Counted from the first letter of the stretch, positions 1 through 11,057 are shown. The stretch is 64,000 nt of DNA from Clarireedia homoeocarpa (GCA_001465935.1 LNKV01000017.1:11499-75498); one strand, 5' to 3'. Numbers and translations: made by a program. The notes: generated by a model from the sequence alone, not told the origin.

Positions 1-729
1 CCGTAATTGTCACTTCTCTAGAAGTGGCGTCACTTTTGGAGTTTTCACAGTTATGAGTTCCGGCTCGCGCGGATAGCGCAGTAGTAAGATCCCCAGCTTC
101 ACATCAAGCAACCAACGAAAAAAAAAAAAAAAATAGGCGATCTACCCAACCATAAGAGGTAGTTATACGCACACAAGATGCACAAAACCGGCCTAGTCCA
201 CTTAGTCAGAAGTCGTTCATTAAAGAGGTAGTTCAATCGCACAACAGTGTATAGAAAACCGGGAAATAGCCCTGGTCTACCCATTTAGACACGCTTCCAG
301 AGTTTACACTCTGAAGAGGACATGTGAAACCAAATATAAGCCGTAATTGTCACTTCTCTAGAAGTGGCGTCACTTTTGGAGTTTTCACAGTTATGAGTTC
401 CGGCTCGCGCGGATAGCGCAGTAGTAAGATCCCCAGCTTCACATCAAGCAACCAACGAAAAAAAAAAAAAAAATAGGCGATCTACCCAACCATAAGAGGT
501 AGTTATACGCACACAAGATGCACAAAACCGGCCTAGTCCACTTAGTCAGAAGTCGTTCATTAAAGAGGTAGTTCAATCGCACAACAGTGTATAGAAAACC
601 GGGAAATAGCCCTGGTCTACCCATTTAGACACGCTTCCAGAGTTTACACTCTGAAGAGGACATGTGAAACCAAATATAAGCCGTAATTGTCACTTCTCTA
701 GAAGTGGCGTCACTTTTGGAGTTTTCACA
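1..729. repeat. 340-bp direct tandem repeat (2 full units plus 49 bp)
   Basis: Positions 1-340 and 341-680 appear identical throughout, and the first 49 bases of the unit recur at 681-729 before the sequence diverges. The array starts at the window edge, so more units may lie to the left. Each unit carries an imperfect hairpin (CACTTC TCTA GAAGTG), an A-tract of about 16 and no convincing ORF. A TG...CA-bounded 42-bp segment (from base 9 of the unit) sits at each junction. Whether this is a satellite, a recent duplication or an assembly effect cannot be decided here. Confidence 0.9.
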
Positions 730-1463
730 TAAATCCCATACAATTATAATCATCAATTGAGCCATTCTTTAACTATGTTTACAGTCTTTATTTTTTAAGT
801 TTTGGGAATCGAAAAGAAATTCTATGCGACTCTCACAGAAAGTTACTTACTGTCTTGATGTCCCTGGGTCCTTTCGCGTGCTTCTTTCAGCAACCGCATC
901 AATCTTCCGATGATCAGGACGCTGGGCTTCAGAGACGTGCTCTGGATTGCGAATGTCATTTCGTCGTCGCCAGTTAGTGTCGCTCATTGATCTGAGCCCT
1001 GAGCCTGGTCAAGACGTCCAGATCGCTTTTCAGTGCCTCCACTGCGAAACTTCTGGATAACTGGACAGTGTCAATGGTACACAAGAAGGAAGATAGTTGT
1101 AAGCGATAAAAGGAAAAACTGTCCAGAAAATGTACAATGCAGAAACAGAGACTTGTTATTTGCAAGGCCTGATCGTTTATCGGAGTCTAACATAAAGAAA
1201 GCTGGTAGGTGAATGTTCAACGTTGGTCTTTCTCAAATGGTGCCCTCGTTTATGTCTTTGAGCGACTGTGAAAGGGTCTTTGTCTGGAATACACCTTTAG
1301 CTATATTCGAGAACAATCTGCATACGCAAATAAACAATGTCCGTTCGCTGATTTGAAGATCCATCTATCGTCATCATGGGAGAGCACTTTACTTTCACAC
1401 ATCTACTTTGGATCCAAATCATAAGTCGAGGAAGAGCTACAGGCTACAGTACTGGCTTTTACA
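730..1463. other. Intergenic, no feature recognised
   Basis: Only short ORFs without recognisable features are present. The last part should hold the promoter and 5'UTR of the gene starting at 1464. Confidence 0.5.
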
Positions 1464-2450
1464 ATGGCCCAGCAGTATATCAACACTAAGACTACTTATA
1501 GATGTGAGCATATACTCATTAGATGTAAACCAGAGACAACACCAAAAGGCAGCTCAACTGACTCGAAACTATCCTGGTTCAGAAAAGTCAAGCTCCTTGT
1601 TGGCAGGTCTCGTGTCCAACAACTTCTGCATTACGTCGATATCACATCCTGCGACAACTGTCCCGACTGTGAAAAGTTGCACCTCTTGAGAGAATTGGCA
1701 AAACGCTCAGAAGATCAGACCCAGCGAAGAGGCTTATCATCGGCAACACAGCACGAGACGATTAAGCAAGCAACTGCCAGCGAAACAGAAGAAGTGTCGA
1801 GTATATCAAGAAGGCTGATTCAACATCACAGGCCGGGGGAAAGAATTCAAAGGCGTCCAGTACCACCAACACAACCAAATACGAGTGCGCTGGTTCATAG
1901 CAGTCGCGAGCCTAGCCCGATACGCTTCAAGCCTGTATCTCAACTTCGCGATTCAAGAAAACGGCGGCCATTGTACAAAGAACCTGAGGTAGAGCCACTT
2001 ACCGAAGATCAGAGCGCAATAATATGGCAAGACGTGCGCGAATTGGCCAAGGTAGAATCATGGAAACAATTGGAATCGATTGACACATGCGTCGAAGAAA
2101 ACTATTCAGGAGTGAGAACCGCGCTAAGTAGCCCGGGCGCAGATACTGAAGACCAGGCGGCGGTATGCCGGTCTCAAAAATCACTCAAATACCTCGCCGA
2201 GCATGCTGATACTCGGCAGTACCCAAAGCTGCACCTACCCACTAAGAGAGTAATATCCCAAATCGCAATAATGGATAGAATCTCTGTTGTCACAGATAAT
2301 TTTGATCCGCAGCTGAGGGATGAAGATGTCTCTCCTTTGTCCAGTCCTGCGTCCTCCCCTAGGTCCTCCTCCCCTGTTTCCCTCATCCTCCCGTGGGATG
2401 ATACGCTGACATGGTTAGATTGCTATAATCATTATCTCTCTTCGAGATGA
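1464..2450 (+). CDS. Hypothetical protein, 328 aa
   Basis: Single open frame from an ATG in good context (ACAATGGCC). I do not recognise the family. The N-terminal ~80 residues are the most protein-like part and hold a small cysteine group, CDNCPDCEK, at about residues 64-72, which could be half of a metal site. The middle is rich in Arg, Ser, Glu and Gln and looks disordered. The C-terminus is Ser/Pro-rich (SPLSSPASSPRSSSP) and then ends in a short aromatic segment (WDDTLTWLDCYNHYLSSR). No signal peptide or membrane segment is visible. It may be a lineage-specific gene. The weak point is that no second line of support, such as an intron or a domain, exists; an upstream exon cannot be excluded. 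Confidence 0.5.
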   Translation: MAQQYINTKTTYRCEHILIRCKPETTPKGSSTDSKLSWFRKVKLLVGRSRVQQLLHYVDITSCDNCPDCEKLHLLRELAKRSEDQTQRRGLSSATQHETIKQATASETEEVSSISRRLIQHHRPGERIQRRPVPPTQPNTSALVHSSREPSPIRFKPVSQLRDSRKRRPLYKEPEVEPLTEDQSAIIWQDVRELAKVESWKQLESIDTCVEENYSGVRTALSSPGADTEDQAAVCRSQKSLKYLAEHADTRQYPKLHLPTKRVISQIAIMDRISVVTDNFDPQLRDEDVSPLSSPASSPRSSSPVSLILPWDDTLTWLDCYNHYLSSR

Positions 2451-3851
2451 CGAATAAAAATTTATTTACCTATGACGAACGAATGATCCATGATGAACGA
2501 TTTCATTTGTTTCGTATTTGATAGCGTTTTACGGACCGGGTCGGCTTCTGGGAGGTCTTTATAAATACATTTAAGGGACCGCGCCCTTGGTGAAGGTTGA
2601 TATGAGATATTATAACATGATAATGCCATATAGATAATTTTGATCCAATGAAATAACTCACCTATCTATACGTATTGAATGAGTAAAGGTTATATAATAA
2701 TGTGCTATGTGTTTAAGGAACGACTAAATATTTGAAGAGTTTCCGATACGTTAACTCTTGTGGACAACTTTGAACCTTACCAAATTCACTAATAATCACG
2801 TGATAGAAAAAGCTAAGATTCTAAGCTAGTGGAGCCCGATGATGTTGGCATAAACAGCATCAAAACATCAACTGCGGTCGATATCGTCTCAACTAGCATC
2901 GTCTGCCAATATGTGATGATAGGATCCGACTCTCGAGGCATTACTCATGACTGATATCCACAATGTCATCCTTGAATCCTTGCAATTTTCCAGACAAATT
3001 TCCCATGTACTCTGGATACTTGGCTGAACCAAACGCGAAGGAATAAGCGCGCTTTCATCTCTTAGATGCCAGAGCTAATCCACTTTTGGGCCTCACAAGC
3101 GGTCTATTACGATGACTAGCTTCTAAGCTCATCGACCGCTTTGATGGCCCCTTTCCAACAAACCACGGATGTTGAGGGCGAGCTCTTTTGTGTGGTTTTG
3201 CGAGTGTGAGTTCATTGTGTATCAATCAACAATTACTAGGGATACGGATGCTTTCAAGACTCTACAAGAAAAGTTTCCTTCTAGAATAACCTCTTGAGCA
3301 TTGGCTTGTCATGGCAGCATCGTGGAGCGAAATTGCCGCGCGCCAAGTGGAGACTACCTTCATTGGAACAGCCGACCTGCTGTCGACCTCAAATTTGGGG
3401 CGCGGGCATGTTGGTGTACAGTACAATCCGTAATCATGGCTACTGTGCAGTATAAATCCTATGTTGGTATATAGTACAATGCCTAGTGGAGACTTCTGGA
3501 TCACGCGAACATAGTTTCATATACACAATTTTTGGAACGTCTCTGAAAGTCCTCTTGCATTCTCGAAGTCTGCCATCATGTTCTCAGAATTTTTACCATT
3601 ACTTCTCTTTTCCACATCTCTCGATTGACTAACCGGCACCTTTTTTCTTGTTCTGCTGGGAAGGTTGTTTGGTATGGAAAGGCCCCGAGGGTCGAGCAAC
3701 AGGTTGCCAATAGATCAAAGTATGTCCTGTTCTGGTGGTTTCTGCTTGCACTAATGTTGGGTTCATAGAAAAAGCTAGCCGATCCACCCCCAGACACGAG
3801 GCTGGCCGATCTAATCGTGATGGTATGATCAATCATTCTTAACTACAAACA
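2451..3851. other. AT-rich intergenic region
   Basis: About 1.4 kb without a supportable gene. Roughly 2580-2760 is AT-rich. On the minus strand around 2850-3200 there are short coding-like stretches broken by stops that I could not assign to any family. The segment next to 3852 should carry the promoter of the large downstream gene. Confidence 0.45.
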
Positions 3852-6800
3852 ATGACACTAAAGACAAATTCAGCTCGAACCGGGGACCAGCGCGCAAGGC
3901 ATACAGATAGAAGACAAGGCGATAGAGCCCATGACAAGAATGTGAATACGGAACAGAAGGCTAGAACTCACAGAAGGGGATTCTTTAGTAAAGGACGAGT
4001 CTTCGCGACATCGTGGTCAGATACCGGCGACGATGAATCGGATCAAACCTTTGTTGTCATTCGGGAAGCTGAGGATGGGGACGAAGACAAAAATACATAT
4101 TGTACTTGTCTCTCGGTAGTACCTGTAGAGGACGATATCAGTCCCCGAGAATGTGGTCTTCTTTATGGTGGATCTGCTCCTCCGAAACCTACCAAAGATA
4201 TTCTGCGTCAACCTTTACGACTCGAACCAGCTAAAGGAACAACATTTGATGAGCCGTCATTGGTGAATTATCTTAGATTGTTTAGCGTAGATATCAACTC
4301 GGAAGTAATTGACGTTGGCCTATTAGCGGACGAGTCAATGCAAGATTTTATCGAAAATTTCAAAGCGACTATGTTTGATCCAGAAATAATGGAGAAAGAG
4401 AAGGATAACGAGCCTAGAAGAAACAAAAAGCTTTCGCGGAAGCCTGGTATAGGCAAAGGAGAGGATGAGAGCTCACATACTTTGACTCAACGACACCGAG
4501 ATCATGGCAAGTCTCATATAAAGCCGGTAGAGTCATCTTCGAAACGACCACTGGATGATACTTCGGATAACCGTAAACCTAAATTGCGTCCATTGGAGAT
4601 GCCCACGAATTCAAAGAAACTCAAATCGAGAGGAACTACAGCTTACGATTCCGACGGGAGGGAGGACGATTCACCCACAAGAGCTCAAGGTATGGAAAAT
4701 GTGCGACCCAATGAATCTAAAGATCCCTCGCGAAGAGATACCTCTCCTACTAGAGATCCACTTCTACTTCGGAGGCGTCATGATCGAGATCCACCATCGA
4801 AACATCCGGAAGACTCAGTACCAAAAGGAACTTCTCATTCCGGGGCAAGCCATTCAAAAGTGGACGATAAGATAAGGAGAGGACGAGATGAACTTCGAGG
4901 TAGAGACCAGGACTCCGAAACCACCTCTCGCGGGACGTCGCCTATCCGTAGAGGAAGGGATGGTTCTCACCAGACAGATCCGAGGTCTCAATCACCATCT
5001 CCGCGAGCTAGGCAAATTCCTGATTTACCTTACCTTCGTAAGCCCGGCGATCAAGGTTATGGAAGGCGGGATCCGATGGACTTTAGCGGTAGTAATAGTC
5101 CTGTCAACGGGGAGAGGCGGGGTCACAGGAGAGGGGATTCGTCTCATGATATAAGAAAAGAAGTACCACCATCCTCTGAACGAGGGGGGAATTCCAAGGG
5201 GCCATCTGGTCGCGATTTAGCTCCCAAGGCGGTTCATCGGCTGGGAGCTTCAGGAACTTCAGGGAGAGGACCACCTGAGTCGGTCAAAAACGACAATCCC
5301 GCAAATTCCAAGGATTACATGCCCGCAAGAGATATGTCATCCGACGTGCATACTAGGTCCGACGTACCACCCCGTGGCCTACCTTTAGATCCACTTACTG
5401 GACGCCCTTGGAATTCTGGGAACGGTCATGCTATGTCTGGAAATGTTTATCCCGGAAGATCGACTGGACGCGATCCTTTGCGTCCGTCTGCAAAGGTTGC
5501 TACAGGGAGAATTGATCCTAGAAATTCATCTCATCGTCGCTCTCTTTCACCAACTAGACGCCACGCAATGCCAGTCTCAAATTCTTCAAATCCAAGAGGT
5601 CCAAACTTTGGCGATTCATCCTCCAGCCTTCGGCCAAGGATGCCGGGTGAAAGAGCTCCATTGACTGAGCAAGGAATGCGAAATAAGGACTCTTTTGGTA
5701 GAGGACCACCTAATGCATATATGTCAAATAGAGCGCCCCTTGATAAGGATCCCCGGGGTGCGATTATTCCGGATAGGGCACCGCATGGTAGGGACCCACA
5801 TGGAAGAGATATTCCAGATAGAGCACCTTTTGGTAGCGATCGTCGTGGGGTGGATACATCGGGTAGAGCGCCTCTCGGTAGGGAGCAACCGGATATGCGA
5901 GATAGGAGCGGACCATCATCTGGCAGAAATCTACCTCCGCTTTATACTTCCGGTTCTAGACTACCCCAATCCGGCCGCATGTCCCCAGATCGCTTCAATT
6001 CCTCTGTGCAAAAGAATATGGCTCCAAACAGAGATCGTCCAGGTATGAGCAATCTTTTGGGAAGTGACGGGCGTCCAAAGAACATCCCACCTGGTGGTCC
6101 AATGGACAACCGCCGAGGTGCAGGCATTCCATCAGAGGGAAGTAGTCGTCTTGGAAACATGCCATCAAGAGGTCGCACTGAGGATAATCGCGGAATGGAT
6201 ATGCCTCCGAGAATCAGCGGTCGTCCTGGAAATGTGTCTCCTCGCGGTCCAATGGATGATCGTTCTAGAAGAGAGAACTCTCCGGGAATGAGTGGAGATC
6301 AGTCTGCATATATTTCACCGGAAGAGCCAATGCGTAATCGTTCTGAAAAAATGTCGCCAAATCCACTGAGTGATCGCCCGACAATGCGGGAACCTCCAAG
6401 AATGAGCGATCGTGATGAAAGAACATCACTGGCGGGAGGCAGTCATCAAACCGACAGGAGCCCAGAATATATGTCTCCAGAGAGTTCAAGAATAGAGAGC
6501 CCGCCTGCACGAGGTGGTCCACCAGAGAGAAGACGTTCTGTAAGAAATATATCGCCCGGAAGCCCAGGACTGAGAAGTCCACCAGGGAGTGGTCCTCCGA
6601 GAAATATGTCACCAGGAAGCCCGGGAATGAGTCCAGCTCCAAGGATGGGTCGTTTTCCCGAAAGAAGTGCTTCTCCAAGGAGAGACCGGTCAGCTCCAGC
6701 AAGCACAGGATACTCGTCACCAGGAAGTCCGAGTATGCGTAGTCCACCTCGAAGAAGCCCCCCAAGAAGTCTGTCGCCTGGAAGCCCAAGAAGAAGTAAC

Positions 6801-9800
6801 CCAGTTGGAAGAGGCCCTCCAGGAAGCCCAGCAAGCAGTCCACCTCCAAGGATGGGTGGACCTTCAAGAGGTGGCAATCGGCCAGGTGGAAGGCGTCCTG
6901 TGGGAAACAGATCGCCGGGCGCTTCGCCAATGAGTAGTTCACCTGCGAGAAGGGGTAGTGGACCAGGGAGAATGCCACCTGGAGGCCCAGGAAGCCCCGG
7001 CAGTCCAGGAAGCCCCGGAAGCCCAGGCAGCCCCGAAAGCCCCGGCAGCCCGGGAGACTCGATTGAAGGTTCAATGGACAATTCCGAATCTGAAGATGAG
7101 CTCGATTCTCCCACAGGCTCAGCATCTGGGTCAGAGGTAGACTCCGATGGAGACTCTCAGATGGATGGAGAATCTGAGATGGATGGAGAATCCGAGATGG
7201 ATGGAGACTCCCAGATGGACGGAGACTCCCAGATGGACGGAGACTCCCAGATGGACGGAGAATCTCAGATGGACGGAGAATCTCAGATGAATGGGTCACC
7301 GACTGAGCCACATTCTCCTGGCCCCTCTTCAATGAGAGATTCACCTGACAGGACCCCAATGAGTCCTTCGAGGGGTGAAGCGTCAAATAAATCTTCAATG
7401 CGAGATAGCTTTCAGTCTTCTACCCGGCGTCCCTCCAATATGTCACCAACGGGAGGTCCTCCTAGAAGTGCCTCTGGGGGAAGTCGTTTATCGATGAACA
7501 GTACTGAGGAAGGTGTTAGGAGGAGAGGTCGACAAGCCTCACCGAGGGGTTCAATTGATGTTAGTAGACGAAGTTCGCGCTCGGCGGAGAATAATGAACC
7601 ACAGGTAGCTGATGGTTGCTGCTGTGGATCCTTTGAAGGTTTCAATGCTTGGATTAAGAAAGCGATCCAATACTTGAAGGATGACTGGAACGAACAGTGG
7701 ATAGAAATGGAGGACCAGAAGCCCCACAAGAAGCGTCGTCGTAAGCCTGACCCTCCTCCAGACCAAGAGGCCGGAGGATCGCCTGCAAGCGATGACAGAT
7801 CCTCAATCAGCCCTTCACATACTGGAGATCCATTCAAGGACAATGACCAAGATCATGATGATGACGATGATGACGCTACGACTGCAGTTGATCATAATGA
7901 AGAAAGAAGGAACAGCGGTAGTGAATTCGGCAACGATAGTGGTGATGAAGATCGTGATTCTTACACAAATTCCCAGGGTGAAGAAAATTCTGATTTTGAA
8001 AATGAGAGCGAAGATGGAAGCGAGAGAGATTTATCTCGACATTCATCTGCAGGTAGCTCCAGACGATCATCCACAGATGTAGCTTCAGACACCCAAAGTT
8101 ATGATCCAAATCAACAACCCCAGAATGGGTGGGCTGAGTCTGCTAGAGACGCTGAACATACTATGGATAGTCAGCGAGATTTCACGCCTGGAAATACCTA
8201 TGATTCTAACACTACAAACACATATGCACCTCAAGAGGCATCCCCTTTTGGCAATGAAAATACTTATACGCCAGAAAGTAACACTTATGGATACATGCCG
8301 CCTCATCATGTCGAGGGACAGCCTGAGCCACAAGAATTAGAGAGCGCTTATCCCACCTCATTCTCAGCCAATATCCCTCAAAGATCATTTCCACCCCCAT
8401 TACCAGAGGCCGCTGTCGAACTTGCTACTGATAACAACCCCCCTCCGTCTCCACCTCCTTATGCACATGTACCATCTACACCGAATCAACTATCACGTCC
8501 TCGGTCGACTCGTTTCGAACTCCCCTGTGAGCGTGAACCTGTTGAATTAGATGTCCCATCCAGCAGCTCTGGAACTATAAACAGAGGGCGCTCAGAGCTG
8601 TTTCTTCCACCTTCTCTCACCCCTGGTGTTGCTACCAATTCTGCTGGCTCTTCTCCTTTTTCTGCTGCACTTTCGACTAGAACATCGCCTGATGCGAACA
8701 TACCACCAGTACCTCAACCTACCTGGAGTCCTCCCCCAAGACAATTCACTCCTTATCAACCTCCTGATCAGTCAATTGTGCCTATGCAAAGTCAACAACC
8801 TAATTATGGGCCTCTACAGCCTCAACCACAACCAGGAATGATGTATGGGCAGCCACAACTACCCCAAGCACCGGCTCCTACCTATCCAGGAGCACCAAGA
8901 TACGATCGTGGTGGTAATAAATACCAAGGCCAGCCCACTCAAGTACCTCCTCATCAGCCACCACAGCCCTTTCGATCCTCAACACCACCACCACTTGTAC
9001 CTGCTAGAAGCAACAAGCGACCACCCAGCTACCCGCCGCCATTGAATGCAACCAGGAGCCATGACAGACAAGAACCCAACCAGCCAGTCGTGGGCGCTTC
9101 CAATCCAGATAAAAGTTCTAGTGGGAAAAACAAAGCTAGAAGAGCTTCCAAACCTCAAAAATCCCATCAAAAAAACGTAGAGAGTGCTTCTGAATCTGAA
9201 TCTGATTCCGATGCTGGCCCCGACTCCGACTCCGATTTCGAGGCAGGCTCAGAGAATGAATGGAACAGTGGTACTGACAGCGAGGATGACATTGACGAAG
9301 GAAAAGAGTCTGGTAGCGACAGTGAAAGTGGAGATGAAAGCGATGATGACAGTGATCTTGATAGCGGATTTGGAACCTATGAAGACGATTTGCTACAAAG
9401 AACCGATGAGATCCAAAATGATCAAAACAAAAGCGGTTCCAATGTTCAAGGTCCTAATATGCACGCTCAGAACGATTGGATGCCTGTTGCTCCACAGAGC
9501 CAGGTGAGATATGATACAGGTCATCCAACCCCACCACAATTCATGGACCCACGAAGTACGCACCAAAGAGAACCTGAAATGCCTGAAAGGGTTATGGATC
9601 ATGCCGCATTTCAGTCAGCGAGTGACAACTTTTCTTCTCGTCAAGTCAATGAACCACCAATGAGTTACCCGCGCAACGATTACCCACACAACCAACCTAC
9701 TGCTTCTCACAGAAGGCCTGAACAGACTATGGACCATGCTCACATGAGGCAAAACAATATACCACCCAGAAATAGAGGCCAAGAGAATCCTTTCATGGAC

Positions 9801-10829
9801 CCCGCAAATATTGATCAATCTGATTTGGCGCCGCGTCAAAACAAATCGGAGCGCCCGGACCATCGTTCAGACAAGGGACCGTCAAATATGCCACAATCTT
9901 CACGTAGTAAGAAGCCCGAATCTTCTAGAGACCGTCCACGTAACAAGTCCTCGGATATGCCTCCTTCATCTCGTAGTAGGCCAGATCAAGCAAACTATGA
10001 TCCACGAGTCAATCCAGCAGATATGCCACCTTCAGCGCACAAACGATCTGAACCGCCAAGGGAGCATCGTAGTAGGGCAGAGCAACTAGCCCACGACGCA
10101 CGAGTCAATCCAGCAGATATGCCACCTTCAGCGCACAAGAGATCCGAATCCCCAATGGATCATCGTAACAAGAAAGCGCAAGAAAAGCTAGGGAAAATCA
10201 AAAAGCGACCAGAGCCGGCAATGGAACCTGTAGATAGGAGACCAGTTGATGTGCGATCTCAATCCCAAGACCGAGCTCACCCTCTAGCAGATCGCTCACG
10301 AAACAATCCTGCGGACGCGCGATCCAAGAACAAGAAACGCCCACAGCCCAAGATAGACCCCGCAGCCATTAATCCCGCTGATATGCCTCCTCCTAGTCAC
10401 CCAGATGCGTCACCAATCGATTCGCCCGTGGATTCGCCCATAGATTTGCCTGTCGAAGAGGACTCTCCAATCACCCAACGTCAACAATCAGGACCTTCAG
10501 AATATGATTCCGACTCTGAAGACGACATCGAAGATGATGATCCTGCGGGCGGATCTGAATCAGAAGCAGAAAGCGAAGTAGATAGCGATGACGAGAGCAT
10601 CATCGAGGAGAAACCTGACGCGTCTAGGGAAAGGAAGGGGAAATCACATTCGAGCTCAGGTGAAGGCAAGAGAAGGGAGAGAGGACGAGATGGAAAGAAT
10701 GGGAGAAGTGGCAAGAAGAGAAGTCGCCATGGTCATGGTTCTTCTGATGCTAATGTGGTGGGGAAGTTGAAGACTACGTGGAATTTCTTGAAGAAGTTGG
10801 ATTATCATGAAGAGAAGAGACGAGACTGA
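3852..10829 (+). CDS. Very large intrinsically disordered SP/RS-rich protein, 2325 aa
   Basis: One uninterrupted frame of 6978 bp. Only residues ~55-180 look folded: they are mixed hydrophobic/acidic and include a CTCLSVVPVEDD segment and a region around LVNYLRLFSVDINSEV. The rest is low complexity in blocks: charged KR/DE with RRD and SPTR motifs (~180-560), Gly/Arg/Pro repeats of the PPRMSGRPGN kind (~560-900), Ser-Pro-Gly runs ending in GSPGSPGSP (~1045-1065), an acidic MDGES repeat (~1097-1147), a CCCGSF patch followed by a KKRRRKPD basic cluster (~1255-1310), Asp/Glu tracts, a Pro/Gln-rich stretch (~1510-1750), a second acidic tract (~1780-1850) and a C-terminal NPADMPPSAHKRSE repeat. 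It ends in a short conserved-looking helix (LKTTWNFLKKLDYHEEKRRD). I do not recognise it. The composition suggests a nuclear or scaffold protein with many possible SP phosphorylation sites, but that is inference. Confidence 0.8.
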   Translation: MTLKTNSARTGDQRARHTDRRQGDRAHDKNVNTEQKARTHRRGFFSKGRVFATSWSDTGDDESDQTFVVIREAEDGDEDKNTYCTCLSVVPVEDDISPRECGLLYGGSAPPKPTKDILRQPLRLEPAKGTTFDEPSLVNYLRLFSVDINSEVIDVGLLADESMQDFIENFKATMFDPEIMEKEKDNEPRRNKKLSRKPGIGKGEDESSHTLTQRHRDHGKSHIKPVESSSKRPLDDTSDNRKPKLRPLEMPTNSKKLKSRGTTAYDSDGREDDSPTRAQGMENVRPNESKDPSRRDTSPTRDPLLLRRRHDRDPPSKHPEDSVPKGTSHSGASHSKVDDKIRRGRDELRGRDQDSETTSRGTSPIRRGRDGSHQTDPRSQSPSPRARQIPDLPYLRKPGDQGYGRRDPMDFSGSNSPVNGERRGHRRGDSSHDIRKEVPPSSERGGNSKGPSGRDLAPKAVHRLGASGTSGRGPPESVKNDNPANSKDYMPARDMSSDVHTRSDVPPRGLPLDPLTGRPWNSGNGHAMSGNVYPGRSTGRDPLRPSAKVATGRIDPRNSSHRRSLSPTRRHAMPVSNSSNPRGPNFGDSSSSLRPRMPGERAPLTEQGMRNKDSFGRGPPNAYMSNRAPLDKDPRGAIIPDRAPHGRDPHGRDIPDRAPFGSDRRGVDTSGRAPLGREQPDMRDRSGPSSGRNLPPLYTSGSRLPQSGRMSPDRFNSSVQKNMAPNRDRPGMSNLLGSDGRPKNIPPGGPMDNRRGAGIPSEGSSRLGNMPSRGRTEDNRGMDMPPRISGRPGNVSPRGPMDDRSRRENSPGMSGDQSAYISPEEPMRNRSEKMSPNPLSDRPTMREPPRMSDRDERTSLAGGSHQTDRSPEYMSPESSRIESPPARGGPPERRRSVRNISPGSPGLRSPPGSGPPRNMSPGSPGMSPAPRMGRFPERSASPRRDRSAPASTGYSSPGSPSMRSPPRRSPPRSLSPGSPRRSNPVGRGPPGSPASSPPPRMGGPSRGGNRPGGRRPVGNRSPGASPMSSSPARRGSGPGRMPPGGPGSPGSPGSPGSPGSPESPGSPGDSIEGSMDNSESEDELDSPTGSASGSEVDSDGDSQMDGESEMDGESEMDGDSQMDGDSQMDGDSQMDGESQMDGESQMNGSPTEPHSPGPSSMRDSPDRTPMSPSRGEASNKSSMRDSFQSSTRRPSNMSPTGGPPRSASGGSRLSMNSTEEGVRRRGRQASPRGSIDVSRRSSRSAENNEPQVADGCCCGSFEGFNAWIKKAIQYLKDDWNEQWIEMEDQKPHKKRRRKPDPPPDQEAGGSPASDDRSSISPSHTGDPFKDNDQDHDDDDDDATTAVDHNEERRNSGSEFGNDSGDEDRDSYTNSQGEENSDFENESEDGSERDLSRHSSAGSSRRSSTDVASDTQSYDPNQQPQNGWAESARDAEHTMDSQRDFTPGNTYDSNTTNTYAPQEASPFGNENTYTPESNTYGYMPPHHVEGQPEPQELESAYPTSFSANIPQRSFPPPLPEAAVELATDNNPPPSPPPYAHVPSTPNQLSRPRSTRFELPCEREPVELDVPSSSSGTINRGRSELFLPPSLTPGVATNSAGSSPFSAALSTRTSPDANIPPVPQPTWSPPPRQFTPYQPPDQSIVPMQSQQPNYGPLQPQPQPGMMYGQPQLPQAPAPTYPGAPRYDRGGNKYQGQPTQVPPHQPPQPFRSSTPPPLVPARSNKRPPSYPPPLNATRSHDRQEPNQPVVGASNPDKSSSGKNKARRASKPQKSHQKNVESASESESDSDAGPDSDSDFEAGSENEWNSGTDSEDDIDEGKESGSDSESGDESDDDSDLDSGFGTYEDDLLQRTDEIQNDQNKSGSNVQGPNMHAQNDWMPVAPQSQVRYDTGHPTPPQFMDPRSTHQREPEMPERVMDHAAFQSASDNFSSRQVNEPPMSYPRNDYPHNQPTASHRRPEQTMDHAHMRQNNIPPRNRGQENPFMDPANIDQSDLAPRQNKSERPDHRSDKGPSNMPQSSRSKKPESSRDRPRNKSSDMPPSSRSRPDQANYDPRVNPADMPPSAHKRSEPPREHRSRAEQLAHDARVNPADMPPSAHKRSESPMDHRNKKAQEKLGKIKKRPEPAMEPVDRRPVDVRSQSQDRAHPLADRSRNNPADARSKNKKRPQPKIDPAAINPADMPPPSHPDASPIDSPVDSPIDLPVEEDSPITQRQQSGPSEYDSDSEDDIEDDDPAGGSESEAESEVDSDDESIIEEKPDASRERKGKSHSSSGEGKRRERGRDGKNGRSGKKRSRHGHGSSDANVVGKLKTTWNFLKKLDYHEEKRRD
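7145..7290 (+). repeat. 18-bp coding repeat (MDGES/QMDGDS)
   Basis: About eight tandem 18-bp units (agatggatggagaatctg type) encode alternating QMDGDS and EMDGES hexapeptides inside the large disordered protein. Units differ by a few substitutions. Confidence 0.85.
10005..10198 (+). repeat. 96-bp coding repeat (RVNPADMPPSAHKRSE)
   Basis: Two copies of a 32-codon unit begin at 10005 and 10101 and are near identical over their first ~40 bases. A shorter NPADMPPP echo occurs near 10375. The repeat lies in the C-terminal part of the 2325-residue protein. Confidence 0.75.
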
Positions 10830-11057
10830 TTTTGAGATGTGAGTTGAAAAACACCTGGAGGAGCTTTGAAGGGCTGGTTGGTGTTCCGGAATTAAGAGGT
10901 CGTTTTGAATGATAATTTGTATGGATTTGTTGTTGATAGGCGATGGGATGTGATACCATATTATATAGCTTACTACTTTAGTCTAATATCATTTGAAATT
11001 TTGCAATTTCGAAGACAACGCAGTCTCGTATGTATTATTCCTCAAGCTTCGCAGATA

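Noticed and set aside
99..284. ORF on the minus strand within the 340-bp repeat unit (and its copy at 439-624)
   Set aside because: It contains a poly-Phe run from the A-tract, has no recognisable feature and is duplicated only because the repeat is.
60..340. tRNA or SINE in the 340-bp unit
   Set aside because: An A-box-like string is present but no B-box at the right spacing and no cloverleaf could be drawn.
6265..7398. Long minus-strand ORFs (222 and 377 aa) opposite the disordered protein
   Set aside because: They are mirror frames of the SP/GP repeat; composition follows the repeat and they overlap a longer consistent plus-strand frame.
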